Shown here in pieces: positions 44,836 to 53,742 of a stretch of DNA of 64,000 nt (position 1 is the stretch's first letter; each line of letters opens with the position of its first letter). Location of the stretch: assembly GCA_963728145.1 (NCBI GenBank), contig CAVSJA010000002.1, positions 496,001 through 560,000 on the forward strand, read 5' to 3'. The DNA is from CAVSJA01 sp963728145. Lineage in GTDB: Bacteria; Bacteroidota; Bacteroidia; Chitinophagales; Chitinophagaceae. Both the position numbers and the translations under genes were made by a program. The notes under the pieces are model-generated. The model saw nothing but the letters and a program-made list of their open reading frames with translations. It was not told the DNA's origin and did not search any database.

Positions 44836-46968
44836 ATGGCCTTATTTAACCAGTCGAGAAGCAATATCATACGGCTCATATTTCTGGGGATTTTCCTGAT
44901 CATCATCTTTCAGTTGTTTAACCTGCAGGTCATTTCAGGCAAGTACAAGCAACTGGCGATGAGCAATGCGGTATTCGCAAAAGTAAAATATCCGGACAGG
45001 GGAATTATTTATGACCGAAAAGGAAAACCCATTCTCAATAATACCATCATGTATGACCTGATGGTAACTCCTGCAGAAGTAAAAAAGGATTTCGATACCA
45101 CAGGTTTTTGTGAGCTACTTTCAATTGACACCGCACAATTCAATAAAAGAATCCGCGACATATTAATAAAGACCAGGCGTGCGATTTATCAGCCTGCCGT
45201 GTTTGAAGACCTTCTTCCAGCGGAATTATATGCAAAGCTGGATGAGAATATCTGGAAATTTCCCGGCTTTACTCTTGTTGAGCGACCTGTACGTGTGTAC
45301 CCATTCAATGCAGCAGCACATATCATGGGATATATCGGCGAGGCAGATTCTGGAATCATCAAGCGATCCAAGAACTTTTATCGTTTAGGCGACTATGTTG
45401 GGAGAAGCGGGCTTGAAGCTTCCTACGAACAGGTGTTGATGGGCCAACGTGGTGTTCAGTACATGATTAAGGACAACCGCAACAGGTTGGTGGGTAGTTA
45501 CGAAAATGGGCTCTATGATACGGCTGCAATCGCCGGAAGAAATCTTCGTACATATATTGATATTGAAGTTCAGCAATTGGCGGAGAAGCTAATGACGAAT
45601 AAGGTTGGAGCGATCGTTGCGATCGAACCTCAATCTGGCGGCATCATCGCGATGGCTTCCGGTCCAAGTTATAATCCGAATGATCTCACAGGGCCGGATA
45701 AGCAGAAAAACTATAGCCGACTTGTTCTGGATGTTGCGGGGCCATTACTCAATCGCGCCATACAGGGTAATTACGAACCAGGTTCAACTTTCAAACCACT
45801 TGGTGCTTTGATTGCACTGGATGAAGGCGTGATCAATGCGAATTATGGATTTCACTGCGGGGGTTATTATTCACTTTGCGGTCATGGTAAACCGAGATGC
45901 ACGCATAACAAACCGGGTCATGCGGCGAATCTTCGATTGTCTATTGCAAATTCCTGCAACTCTTATTATGCTCATGTTTACCGTCTCTCAGTTGACAATC
46001 CAAAATTCGGTGGAGTAAAGAAGGGTTATGCAAAATGGAGGGATTATCTTAACGCATTTGGACTTGGTCGACGAATTGGTATAGATCTGCCGGGGGAAGA
46101 CAAGGGATTGGTTCCAGATACCAGCGTTTACAACCGGGTGTATCGCGGATCCTGGAACTCCTGTACCAACTTGACATTGGGTATTGGGCAGGATATGATG
46201 CAGGCTACTCCTTTGCAACTGGCCAATGCGGTTTCTATCATTGCCAATAAGGGATATTATTTTTCTCCGCATTTCGTTCAGGACATTGACGGAAAAACTG
46301 AGCAGGACAGTTTGTTGAATAGATTCAAGCAAAAACAAAAACTCAATATTCATATCGCCGATCGCGATTATGAAGAAGTAATTACGGGAATGCAGGAAGT
46401 GGTTGATCACGGTACTGCCAGCAATGCGAGGATTCCAGATATAGCAGTTTGTGCGAAGACTGGTACCGCTGAAAAATTCAGGATCATCGATGGAAGAAAA
46501 GTAGCGCTTGCCGATAACTCCATGTTTGTTGCATTTGCTCCAAGAGAAAATCCGAAGATCGCTATTGCAGTGGTGATTGAGAACAGCGGATTCGGAAATA
46601 CATGGGCCGCTCCAATCGCTGGGTTATTGATGGAAAAATATTTGAATGACACGTTGAGGACTGAAAGATTGAAGCAGGTCGATTATATCGCAGGGTCTAA
46701 TCTTATGCCGGACTATCTTGACCGTCTACAGTATATTGAAGACAGCACAAGAGCATTCAAATGGTTTGAAATGACCAGGGATAGTAACTATATCAGAAGG
46801 TATTTGAAGCGAGGGGCTCCTTATATTCCTAAAAAGGATAGAAGAAATGCTGGGACACCGAAGAAAAACGAAAATGCGCTTGTGCTGCATGAAGAAATTT
46901 TATTTGATAACCGTCATCTCCAGGATGCTATTGCAATGCTGATGGGAGACAAAAATCAACTTGGATGA
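44836..46968 (+). CDS. mrdA: Penicillin-binding protein 2 (elongation transpeptidase)
   Basis: 710 residues. One N-terminal membrane helix is followed by the PBP dimerisation domain (PDRGIIYDRKGKPILNNTIM) and a transpeptidase domain with all three motifs: SxxK in YEPGSTFKPLGAL, SxN in IANSCNSYYAH, and KTG in CAKTGTAEKF. The enzyme cross-links peptidoglycan in the elongasome with RodA, whose gene overlaps by 4 bases. The length is slightly above that of proteobacterial PBP2 because of a long C-terminal tail after the KTG motif. Confidence 0.94.
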   Translation: MALFNQSRSNIIRLIFLGIFLIIIFQLFNLQVISGKYKQLAMSNAVFAKVKYPDRGIIYDRKGKPILNNTIMYDLMVTPAEVKKDFDTTGFCELLSIDTAQFNKRIRDILIKTRRAIYQPAVFEDLLPAELYAKLDENIWKFPGFTLVERPVRVYPFNAAAHIMGYIGEADSGIIKRSKNFYRLGDYVGRSGLEASYEQVLMGQRGVQYMIKDNRNRLVGSYENGLYDTAAIAGRNLRTYIDIEVQQLAEKLMTNKVGAIVAIEPQSGGIIAMASGPSYNPNDLTGPDKQKNYSRLVLDVAGPLLNRAIQGNYEPGSTFKPLGALIALDEGVINANYGFHCGGYYSLCGHGKPRCTHNKPGHAANLRLSIANSCNSYYAHVYRLSVDNPKFGGVKKGYAKWRDYLNAFGLGRRIGIDLPGEDKGLVPDTSVYNRVYRGSWNSCTNLTLGIGQDMMQATPLQLANAVSIIANKGYYFSPHFVQDIDGKTEQDSLLNRFKQKQKLNIHIADRDYEEVITGMQEVVDHGTASNARIPDIAVCAKTGTAEKFRIIDGRKVALADNSMFVAFAPRENPKIAIAVVIENSGFGNTWAAPIAGLLMEKYLNDTLRTERLKQVDYIAGSNLMPDYLDRLQYIEDSTRAFKWFEMTRDSNYIRRYLKRGAPYIPKKDRRNAGTPKKNENALVLHEEILFDNRHLQDAIAMLMGDKNQLG

Positions 46969-48311
46969 ATCAGCGCAATCCAGGCATATCAAAAGGCGTT
47001 GACGGTGTACTGATCTGGCTGTACCTGGCATTGGTGCTGATTGGCATCCTAAGTATTTTTTCCGTTACTTATAACGAGGGCGATCCAATTGTTCAAAGTT
47101 TTCTCAATTTCAAGACGGACTATAGCAAGCAGTCGTATTTTTTTATTGCTTCCCTGGTAATCGGTCTTTTTATTCTTTTAATCGATAGCAAACTCTTTAC
47201 TGCCACCGCAAATGTGATGTACGCGTTCGGGATATTGTTATTATTGCTCGTGTTCCCGTTTTATACAGAAGTAGGCGGTACAAAATCGATAATAAGAATT
47301 CCAGGTGGCATACAAATACAGCCAGCCGATATCTGTAAGCTATTCGTCAACCTTGCACTTGCCAAATACCTGTCGAGAGTAGAAACAGATTTCCAACGGC
47401 CAAGGTCGCAATTGATCGCAGCAGGCATAGTCTTATTGCCTGCATTGTTGAGCATCGCACAAAGTGAAACAGGACTGGCGCTTGTATACCTTTCATTTTT
47501 CCTGGTAATGTTCCGTGAAGGTTTGCCTGCATCATACCTTGTCATTGGATTTTCATTGGCTGTGCTTGTAGTAACAACCTTGCTGGTGGAGAAGAACCTG
47601 CTTGCATTCATTTTAACAGGCATTGCAGTATTGGCAATTTATTTTCTCCGGAGGCAAATCAAAAGGCATCGGGAGGTATTATTCTCGATAATAATTATCT
47701 GGGCGATCTGTGTTGGTGTACAACGCTTCGCAGTTCCTTTCATATTCACCAAGGTTTTACAACCACATCAAACCGTAAGGATATTTGATTTGCTTGGAAG
47801 GGAGAATCCATATAAGATTACCGCAGTGAACATTGAAGAAAACAGCCCGCCTCCAAAAACAGGAAAGAAAGAGGAAAGCTACAATGTAAGGCAGAGTAAA
47901 ATAGCCATTGGTAGCGGAGGATTCTGGGGAGTTGGATTCCTGAAAGGAACCCAAACACGTTTTGATTTCGTTCCGGAACAACGAACAGACTTTATTTTCT
48001 GTACGATCGGTGAAGGATTCGGATTCTTCGGAAGTTTGATATTTCTGAGTCTTTATTTATTCCTGCTCTTACGGATAGTGCATATTGCCGAAAGGCAACG
48101 AAGTGTATTCAGCAGGGCTTATGCATATGGTGTGGCTTCAGTTTTATTCTTCCATATTGCCATTAATATCTGTATGACCATCGGTCTCGCGCCGGTGATT
48201 GGTATACCACTTCCATTTATTAGTTATGGCGGTACTTCGTTACTTACTTTCTCTGTTATGCTATTTATCTTAATAAGATTAGATGCCGATCGGTCGATGG
48301 TTTTAAGGTGA
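46965..48311 (+). CDS. rodA: RodA, SEDS peptidoglycan glycosyltransferase
   Basis: 448 residues, about ten membrane helices. SEDS family: polymerises lipid II into glycan strands as partner of PBP2. Landmarks are LLVFPFYTEVGGTKSIIRIP, QPADICKLFVNLALAKYL, QSETGLALVYL, the large periplasmic loop with SGGFWGVGFLKGTQTRFDFV and PEQRTDFIF, and GLAPVIGIPLPFISYGGTSL. Overlaps the PBP2 gene by 4 bases, so it is translationally coupled to it. Confidence 0.94.
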   Translation: MNQRNPGISKGVDGVLIWLYLALVLIGILSIFSVTYNEGDPIVQSFLNFKTDYSKQSYFFIASLVIGLFILLIDSKLFTATANVMYAFGILLLLLVFPFYTEVGGTKSIIRIPGGIQIQPADICKLFVNLALAKYLSRVETDFQRPRSQLIAAGIVLLPALLSIAQSETGLALVYLSFFLVMFREGLPASYLVIGFSLAVLVVTTLLVEKNLLAFILTGIAVLAIYFLRRQIKRHREVLFSIIIIWAICVGVQRFAVPFIFTKVLQPHQTVRIFDLLGRENPYKITAVNIEENSPPPKTGKKEESYNVRQSKIAIGSGGFWGVGFLKGTQTRFDFVPEQRTDFIFCTIGEGFGFFGSLIFLSLYLFLLLRIVHIAERQRSVFSRAYAYGVASVLFFHIAINICMTIGLAPVIGIPLPFISYGGTSLLTFSVMLFILIRLDADRSMVLR

Positions 48312-48314
48312 GCG

Positions 48315-48473
48315 GGTGAATGGTGAATGGTCAATGGTGAATAGTGAATGGTGAATGGTGAATAATCAATTACAGGCTCAATCCCAATTGCTCATTGCTC
48401 ATTGTCTATTGCCTATTGCCTATTGCCCATTGCCTATTCACCATTCACTATTCACCATTCACCCCATTCACTA
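48315..48473. repeat. Three-block word array between rodA and the MBL hydrolase
   Basis: The left block (48315-48364) repeats GTGAATGGTGAATGGTCAATGG. The right block (about 48435-48473) repeats ATTCACCATTCACTATT, its complement. Between them (about 48387-48435) is a series of ATTGCTCATTGCC and TATTGCCTATTGCC words, which match the arms of the arrays at 38560 and 41916. This is the longest array of the window and mixes two word types. The array is open as an N-terminal extension of the MBL gene. Confidence 0.8.
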
Positions 48474-48483
48474 TCTTCGAATC

Positions 48484-49224
48484 ATGAAAATTATTCCGCT
48501 GAGTGAAGGAACATTTACGATCGACAAATCCAAGCTATTCGTTCCATTTGATGAATCCTCGGACGATCTTCAAAAACGGCCAACAGGTAGTTTGTTGGTG
48601 GAGATACAGCCATTCCTTGTAGTTACTTCTGAAGACGTTTTATTGTTAGATACTGGGCTGGGTTTTTCAGATGATAAAGGCGTAATGCAAATCCATCAAA
48701 ACCTTATGCAAAATGGAATTAATCCATCTGAAGTAACCAAGGTATTGCTTTCTCATTTACATAAAGATCACGCAGGAGGAGTTGAAAAAGATGTGAAATC
48801 CGGTAATGCTACACTTAGTTTTCCGCAGGCAAAATATTACATACAAAAAAACGAGATTGACTTTGCATTTAAAAAAGGCTTTCCTTCTTATCTAACCGAA
48901 GAACTGGATATGCTGAAAACTTCTGAGCAAGTTGTAATGCTCGATGGAAATGGTGTTATCGACGGTTATATTAAATATGAAATTTCAGGAGCCCATTGTC
49001 CCTTTCACCAGGTATTCTGGATTGTAGATGGAGGCGAGAAAGTATTCTTCGGCGCCGATGAAGCGCCTCAACTCAATCAAATGAAAAACCGCTTCGTTGC
49101 CAAATACGACCATGATGGCAAGAAAGCCATGGAACTGCGACAAAAATGGTGGAAACAGGGAGAATCAGAAAAGTGGGCGTTTTTGTTTTACCATGATGTT
49201 CAGCATGCCGTGCATCGATTTTGA
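48484..49224 (+). CDS. MBL-fold metallo-hydrolase
   Basis: 246 residues. The zinc-binding motif HLHKDHAGG and the following metal ligands (ISGAHCPFHQVF histidines, FFGADEAP aspartate) are those of the metallo-beta-lactamase superfamily, in the quorum-lactonase-like subgroup by general layout (LLLDTGLGFSDDKG, VLLSHLHKDHAGG). The substrate is unknown. The open frame reaches 48355, but the first 43 residues come from the word array; ATG 48484 (MKIIPLSEGTFTIDKS) is the natural start. Confidence 0.9.
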   Translation: MKIIPLSEGTFTIDKSKLFVPFDESSDDLQKRPTGSLLVEIQPFLVVTSEDVLLLDTGLGFSDDKGVMQIHQNLMQNGINPSEVTKVLLSHLHKDHAGGVEKDVKSGNATLSFPQAKYYIQKNEIDFAFKKGFPSYLTEELDMLKTSEQVVMLDGNGVIDGYIKYEISGAHCPFHQVFWIVDGGEKVFFGADEAPQLNQMKNRFVAKYDHDGKKAMELRQKWWKQGESEKWAFLFYHDVQHAVHRF

Positions 49225-49326
49225 ACAGAAGAACAGAGGAACAGAGGAACAGCGGAATATCCTATCAACTAATATTCTTCTGTTCTACTGTTCTTCTGTT
49301 CCTCTGTTCTTCTGTTCTTTTGTTCC
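49222..49326. repeat. Word array after the MBL hydrolase gene
   Basis: The left arm (49222-49256) repeats GAACAGAGGAACAGAG and the right arm (about 49275-49326) repeats TTCTTCTGTTCCTCTGTT. Pairing is about 30 bases with a loop of about 20. It runs into the terminator at 49318. Confidence 0.75.
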
Positions 49327-49342
49327 GCGAAGCGGAACAAAA
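49318..49342. terminator. Bidirectional terminator
   Basis: TTTTGTTCCGC, GAA loop, GCGGAACAAAA: a perfect 11-bp stem between convergent genes, with T and A runs that serve both strands. Confidence 0.85.
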
Positions 49343-49402
49343 AAGGCCTGCCCTTGAAAGAGCCGGCCGTTGCTAACCTATGAAAAACACCTAGTTAAAA
49401 TC

Positions 49403-49831
49403 TTATTGTTTTCGCTGCTGCTGTTGTTTGCGGTTATCGAGACGCTGTTGTCTGCGCTCCAACATCTCTTTTTGAATAACACCGTTGAATTCTTTTTCAA
49501 CGCGGAAAAAGCTGTTGACTTTGTCAGTTGAGATCGCCTTTCCGAATTCATCATTGTATCTCTTACGGATACTCAATAATTTTTCTTCACGCTGGATCTC
49601 AGGTTCTTTATTTGCTCTTGCATCCTGGTGTGCCTTGCGCACTTCATCCATATACTTATTATAGATGGGCCAGAATTTTTGAGCCTCGTCGGTAGAGAGG
49701 TTCAGCTTCTTGGTGATAAAAGCGATTTTCAGGGCTTCGATTCTACCCCCATCATTTTTAGGTTGTTCGTCCTGGGCAAAAACTCCCAGTCCAAGTCCCA
49801 AAAAAGAAATGATGAGTAAAAACTGTTTCAT
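49403..49831 (-). CDS. Spy/CpxP-like periplasmic protein
   Basis: 142 residues. A signal peptide (KQFLLIISFLGLGLGVFAQ) is followed by an entirely helical, highly charged region: ITKKLNLSTDEAQKFWPIYN, KYMDEVRKAHQDARANKEPE, and a tail of repeated RQQRLDNRKQQQQRKQ. The pattern is like small periplasmic stress proteins of the Spy/CpxP type (LTxxQ-like helix motifs), but the family is not certain. It is the third gene of the sigma-factor unit, 10 bases after the repeat protein. Confidence 0.7.
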   Translation of the reverse strand: MKQFLLIISFLGLGLGVFAQDEQPKNDGGRIEALKIAFITKKLNLSTDEAQKFWPIYNKYMDEVRKAHQDARANKEPEIQREEKLLSIRKRYNDEFGKAISTDKVNSFFRVEKEFNGVIQKEMLERRQQRLDNRKQQQQRKQ

Positions 49832-49841
49832 GACGGTATGT

Positions 49842-50729
49842 TTAGTTCGTTAATGAATTGTCGTTATCGCCGCTTTGCTCCACATATGCCTGGATCTCTT
49901 CATCGGTAACATCGGCGAGCATTTCTTTCATATCATTTTCATCAATATCATCACCGTTTGAAATAACTGTCGGAGTCATATCAACTGATGTTTGATACTC
50001 TACATATTCCTGCAGGGCCTTATCGGTAACCAGGTTTGTATTGGTAACCTTCTTCTCGACATCTGCTAACGGATCAGATGAACCGCTAATAGGTGTATTC
50101 AAGAAAAACAAAGCGCCGGTGATCATGATCCCTACAACTACGGCCGCTACCGCATAGCGCATCACTTTTCGTGTAAATCCAATTGATATCACTTTCGCGC
50201 CTTTCTGAGCCTTTGCTTTTTCAAGTATTGCTTCAGGTAATCCATCAAAATAAGCTTCAGGAACCTGGTATGCTTTCTTTTGTTTTAAACCATTCATTAA
50301 AGGAGACAGATTCTCCAGTTCTTCATTAACTACATCTATTGCTTTTGCTCCATCTGTAATATTTTCTGGTAACTCACTAAAGTAACCATCAGGAACACTG
50401 AATGGTTGCTTATTCTTCAGTTGGCTAAGCAAGGGTGAAATAGCTTCAATCTCTTCCTGTGGATTGAGCGCATTCTCAGCACGGACCCTGTTCAGTATGA
50501 GCTCAGGTAATTTTTCAAAATATCCCTGGGGAACTGAATAAGGATTTTCCTTTGCTGCTTCCAAAACAGGAGGAAGGGCCTCAGCCTTAACGCGAGCCAG
50601 GATCTGCTCTGCCAATCCTTCAAAATACCCATTGGGCACCTGGTAAGGAAGGGCAGGAGGGATCTGGGCCACAATCGGGCTTATTTCCCCTAACTCATTC
50701 ATTATGTTAATCCTGTTTTCCATCTGCAT
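49842..50729 (-). CDS. Sigma-factor-associated membrane protein with four VPxGYF repeats
   Basis: 295 residues. The N-terminal cytoplasmic half holds four copies of a repeat whose core is YQVPNGYFEGL (residues 29-39), YSVPQGYFEKL (64-74), FSVPDGYFSEL (110-120) and YQVPEAYFDGL (154-164), spaced 35-46 residues. Three linkers also share an (I/L)SPLxxxL element (16, 97, 141). A transmembrane helix lies at about residues 190-210 (AVAAVVVGIMITGALFFLN), and the periplasmic tail is acidic, ending QAYVEQSGDNDNSLTN. It follows the sigma factor by 29 bp, so an anti-sigma-like or sensor role is likely. No anti-sigma zinc motif is present. An alternative start is ATG 50723. Confidence 0.75.
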   Translation of the reverse strand: MQMENRINIMNELGEISPIVAQIPPALPYQVPNGYFEGLAEQILARVKAEALPPVLEAAKENPYSVPQGYFEKLPELILNRVRAENALNPQEEIEAISPLLSQLKNKQPFSVPDGYFSELPENITDGAKAIDVVNEELENLSPLMNGLKQKKAYQVPEAYFDGLPEAILEKAKAQKGAKVISIGFTRKVMRYAVAAVVVGIMITGALFFLNTPISGSSDPLADVEKKVTNTNLVTDKALQEYVEYQTSVDMTPTVISNGDDIDENDMKEMLADVTDEEIQAYVEQSGDNDNSLTN

Positions 50730-50758
50730 TCAATGAGACTGAATTTGTTAAAGCAGGT

Positions 50759-51310
50759 TTAATGGTTGAGGATATAATCCTCAATTTTTTTTACGGCATG
50801 ATGATAACTTGCTTTCAAGGCTCCTTCACTGGTTTCCAACACTTTACTCATTTCTTCATAAGGCATTTCGTCATAATACCTTAAAGAAAACACAAGTCGT
50901 TGCTTTTCAGGCAATTGCTGGATAGCGACCTGGAGCTTCCATTCTAACTTATTGGGATCGAAATACTTGTCTGCTTTTACCTTGTTTTCCAGCCCGGTAT
51001 CTTCTTCGTCAAGAGAAATTGACGAGCGTTTTTTCTGTTGTTCAAGGAAGCTTAGGCATTCATTAGTGGCGATGCGATAAAGCCAGGTGTACAATTGGGC
51101 GTCTTCGCGAAAATTTTCCAGGCCATTCCAGACCCGGATAAAGACATTTTGGAGAACGTCATTGGCGTCCTCATGGTCTACCACCATACGGCGGATATGC
51201 CAGTATAATTTTTCCTGGTATTTGCGAACGATCTGAGTGTAAGCTTTTTCTTTCGTAGCCGGGTCCCGGAACTGAATAAGCAATTCACTATCATGAGTAG
51301 TAACTGCCAT
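50759..51310 (-). CDS. RNA polymerase sigma factor, sigma-70/ECF
   Basis: 183 residues. Region 2 reads YQEKLYWHIRRMVVDHEDAN then DVLQNVFIRVWNGLENFRED, and region 4 reads AIQQLPEKQRLVFSLRYYDE then YEEMSKVLETSEGALKASYH. First gene of a minus-strand three-gene unit with the repeat protein and the Spy-like protein. Probably responds to an envelope signal, judged only by its partners. Confidence 0.92.
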   Translation of the reverse strand: MAVTTHDSELLIQFRDPATKEKAYTQIVRKYQEKLYWHIRRMVVDHEDANDVLQNVFIRVWNGLENFREDAQLYTWLYRIATNECLSFLEQQKKRSSISLDEEDTGLENKVKADKYFDPNKLEWKLQVAIQQLPEKQRLVFSLRYYDEMPYEEMSKVLETSEGALKASYHHAVKKIEDYILNH

Positions 51311-51388
51311 AGGTTAGCTGTTTTCTGATTTAAATCGGCTATTAGACTGGAAAAACGCCTTCGGGTTTAAAACGTTGGAAAGGAGATT

Positions 51389-51830
51389 CTATTTTAGTTT
51401 GATCTTATCACCTTCTGAGAGGAATGAATCAAAATACCCTTTTCGGAATATACCTACCTCTTCGGGATAGCTTCCGTTTTGTACATCACTTGAATAAAAA
51501 CTTAACCCAAGGTCTGTACATGTAATAACCGATACTTCCTGATAGATGCTGGTGACCTTATTGGCTAGATAGGACCTGATTTGTTCAAAATTTAACTCCA
51601 TCAAATTCATTCCGTCAAGGCCTGCACCGAATGGTTTGCGAATGCCGATAAACCCGCCTTTCCATTTTTGTCATACTCCACTTCAATCGATGCATCTAAA
51701 AAATAGTCGATTATTGCCGCTTGGTCTTCTTTGTCGAAAATTTTCCGTCGAACCTCTTTCGCATTTCCTCCATGGACGTGTCTAGATGGATTCCTCCGAT
51801 GTGTTGATATGGGATTATCTCCAGGATCAT
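51389..51830 (-). CDS. Unknown protein, frame broken twice
   Basis: The ATG at 51830 starts ILEIIPYQHIGGIHLDTSME. Two likely single-base losses, one in an A/T run near 51733 and one in the T-run near 51651, restore FDGKIFDKEDQAAIIDYF then LDASIEVEYDKNGKAGFIGI and RKPFGAGLDGMNLMELNFEQ, ending SFLSEGDKIKLK at 51389. The reconstructed protein is about 147 residues. The opening GIHLDTSMEE resembles small cytoplasmic proteins of unknown function that are often found with contact-dependent toxins, but no toxin gene is visible here, so I give no function. Unlike most other breaks in this window these are losses, both in homopolymer runs. Confidence 0.55.
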
Positions 51831-51919
51831 CCTACAAAAATTTCGCCCTTATAGGGGCGAATAAACTTATTATTTGCAGTTGATACAAAGATTGAATCCT
51901 GCGGGACGCAAAAATATTA

Positions 51920-52898
51920 TCAGCTGGCGTCGACAAATTCGTTTTTGCGTGACATGACTTTGTCTGCTGCTGTAATAATGTTTGGTGTATCTAACCCATA
52001 CTTCTTCAGCAGATCTTTCGGAACTCCGCTTTCACCGAATGTGTCTTGTGTTCCGACGTATTCGATCGGGACTCGGGAAATGTTTCGCTGCTACCTGGGC
52101 GATAGTGTCGCCAAGCCCACCGATCACATTGTGTTCTTCAACAGTAACGGCGCATTTTGTTTTCTTGATGGATGCGATCACGGCTGTTTCATCAACAGGT
52201 TTGATCGTATGAATATTGATCAGTTCAACACTGATTCCTCTTTCTTCCAAAATCTTTCCTGCTTCAATTGCTTTCCAAACCATATGCCCGCATGCGAAGA
52301 TGCTTACGTCGGTCCCTTCACTGAAATATTGCGCTTTGCCAATTTCAAATTTGTGATTGGGATCTGAAAAGATTGGCCAGCTTGGTCTGCCGAATCTTAA
52401 ATAAACTGGTCCTACATAATCAGCAATTGCAATTGTTGCGGCTTTTGTTTGATTATAATCGCAGGGAACAATCACTGTCATGCCTGGCAACATCTTCATC
52501 AATCCAATATCTTCAAGAATCTGGTGCGTTGCTCCATCTTCACCGAGTGTAAGCCCGGCATGAGATGCGCAAATTTTTACATTCTTACCGGAGTAAGCGA
52601 TTGATTGACGAATCTGATCATATACGCGGCCGGTTGAGAAATTCGCAAAGGTTGTTGTATAAGGAATTTTTCCACCTATTGTCAATCCTGCGGCAATTCC
52701 CATCATATTGGCTTCACCGATACCGCATTGAATATATCTTTCTGGAAATTCTTTGATAAACTGATTCAGTTTCAACGAACCCGCCAGGTCGGCGGTCAGC
52801 GCTACAATGTTTTGATTCTTACGGGCTATTTCTACAATACCGTCACCAAATCCGCTACGAGTGTCTTTCTGGGCACTGAATGTGATGTCTTTTAGCAT
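51920..52898 (-). CDS. Transketolase, C-terminal subunit (one frameshift)
   Basis: Reconstructed 325 residues; the pyrimidine-binding and C-terminal domains of transketolase (GFGDGIVEIARKNQNIVALT, CGIGEANMMGIAAGLTIGGK, ASHAGLTLGEDGATHQILED, VTVEEHNVIGGLGDTIAQV). The frame is open to 53042, but that part is transposon flank; ATG 52898 (MLKDITFSAQKDTRSGFGDG) is chosen. An extra A at 52073 breaks the frame; without it PIEYVGTQDTFGESGVP runs to a TGA at 51920. In this phylum the two halves of transketolase are often separate, adjacent genes. The N-terminal half is not next to this one; the transposase island is there instead. Confidence 0.87.
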
Positions 52899-52956
52899 GA
52901 ATGCAAAGTAAAGGATTTTTGGATTTTTTATAGCTTGATTGTTTATTGGTTTAATA

Positions 52957-52982
52957 CCTGTTGCGCCTTCGCGAGGCTTCGG
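52957..52982. repeat. Second copy of a dispersed 26-bp element
   Basis: The complement of 52957-52982 matches 13710-13735 in 24 of 26 bases. Both copies contain the core TCGCGAAGGCGCA and lie in gaps with other repeats. Confidence 0.65.
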
Positions 52983-53176
52983 CGAATCAAGGCTCACCCC
53001 AATTCCAATGCAATGGTTTGTATTGCCCCGGAGGGGCAACATGTTTGTAACGAAGGCCTGCTACCCGCAACCCCACTCGAAATGAGTTGCCCCGCAGGGG
53101 CCCGAATGTCGCAAACAAGTTTCCTTTGAATTGCTAGTATTGCCTTCTATGTCTTTTTTTCCAGAATGCACCTTAT

Positions 53177-53644
53177 TCAATCATCCAACAATTGATGAAA
53201 AAGATATTTTTCTTCGTATGGAATTTCATATTCTTTTAAGAATGGGATCAACTCTTCGTGAAAGCTAACCCTCTTATGATGTTCCTGTTGATTTTGAATG
53301 TATTTGACAACGTTATCTATATCCGACTTTGAGTAACTAAACGCGCCGTATCCTGTTTGCCATTGGAACTTGCGTTTTGTGAATCCACGCTCATTGATCC
53401 AAACTGTGGAGTCAGCTTTTACATCACGCATGAGATTTGATAGCGATTGAGCCGGATTAATTCCTCCAAATATGTGGATGTGATCCGCGACGTTATTAAT
53501 CGCAAGCATCTTGTGACCGTTGTGCTGGAGGATACCGGTGATATATTTTCGCAATTCTTCATCCCATGGTGGTACGAGTACAGCTGCACGGTATTTTACT
53601 GGGAAAACAAACTGTACGTACAATTGAGTGAATGTATTCGGCAT
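53177..53644 (-). CDS. RAYT / IS200-type (Y1, HUH) transposase
   Basis: 155 residues. Single-strand transposase of the REP-associated tyrosine type. The HUH metal motif is H55-I-H57 in NVADHIHIFGGINPAQSLSN, and the catalytic tyrosine is Y115 in DIDNVVKYIQNQQEHH. FQWQTGYGAFSYSKSD just before is typical of the Bacteroidota members. Such enzymes cut at REP hairpins and are thought to move or spread them, usually without moving their own gene. The gene is intact and flanked by REP pairs. Confidence 0.92.
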   Translation of the reverse strand: MPNTFTQLYVQFVFPVKYRAAVLVPPWDEELRKYITGILQHNGHKMLAINNVADHIHIFGGINPAQSLSNLMRDVKADSTVWINERGFTKRKFQWQTGYGAFSYSKSDIDNVVKYIQNQQEHHKRVSFHEELIPFLKEYEIPYEEKYLFHQLLDD

Positions 53645-53742
53645 GGCTATAAGTTTTAGAACTCAAAGAAAATATTCCAGTCATTGGTTTCAATGATGTT
53701 TTCATCATAAATGAATTGTTTTTTTCACATATTTTCCTGGTG

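Noticed and set aside
38560..48473. CRISPR-like arrays
   Set aside because: The repeated words are 6-10 bases, degenerate, have no spacers of regular length, and are followed by their reverse complement. No cas gene is present.
52899..53042. N-terminal extension of the transketolase gene (frame open to 53042)
   Set aside because: The extra 48 residues are encoded by the REP block and flank, and the family start is MLKDITFSAQKD at 52898.
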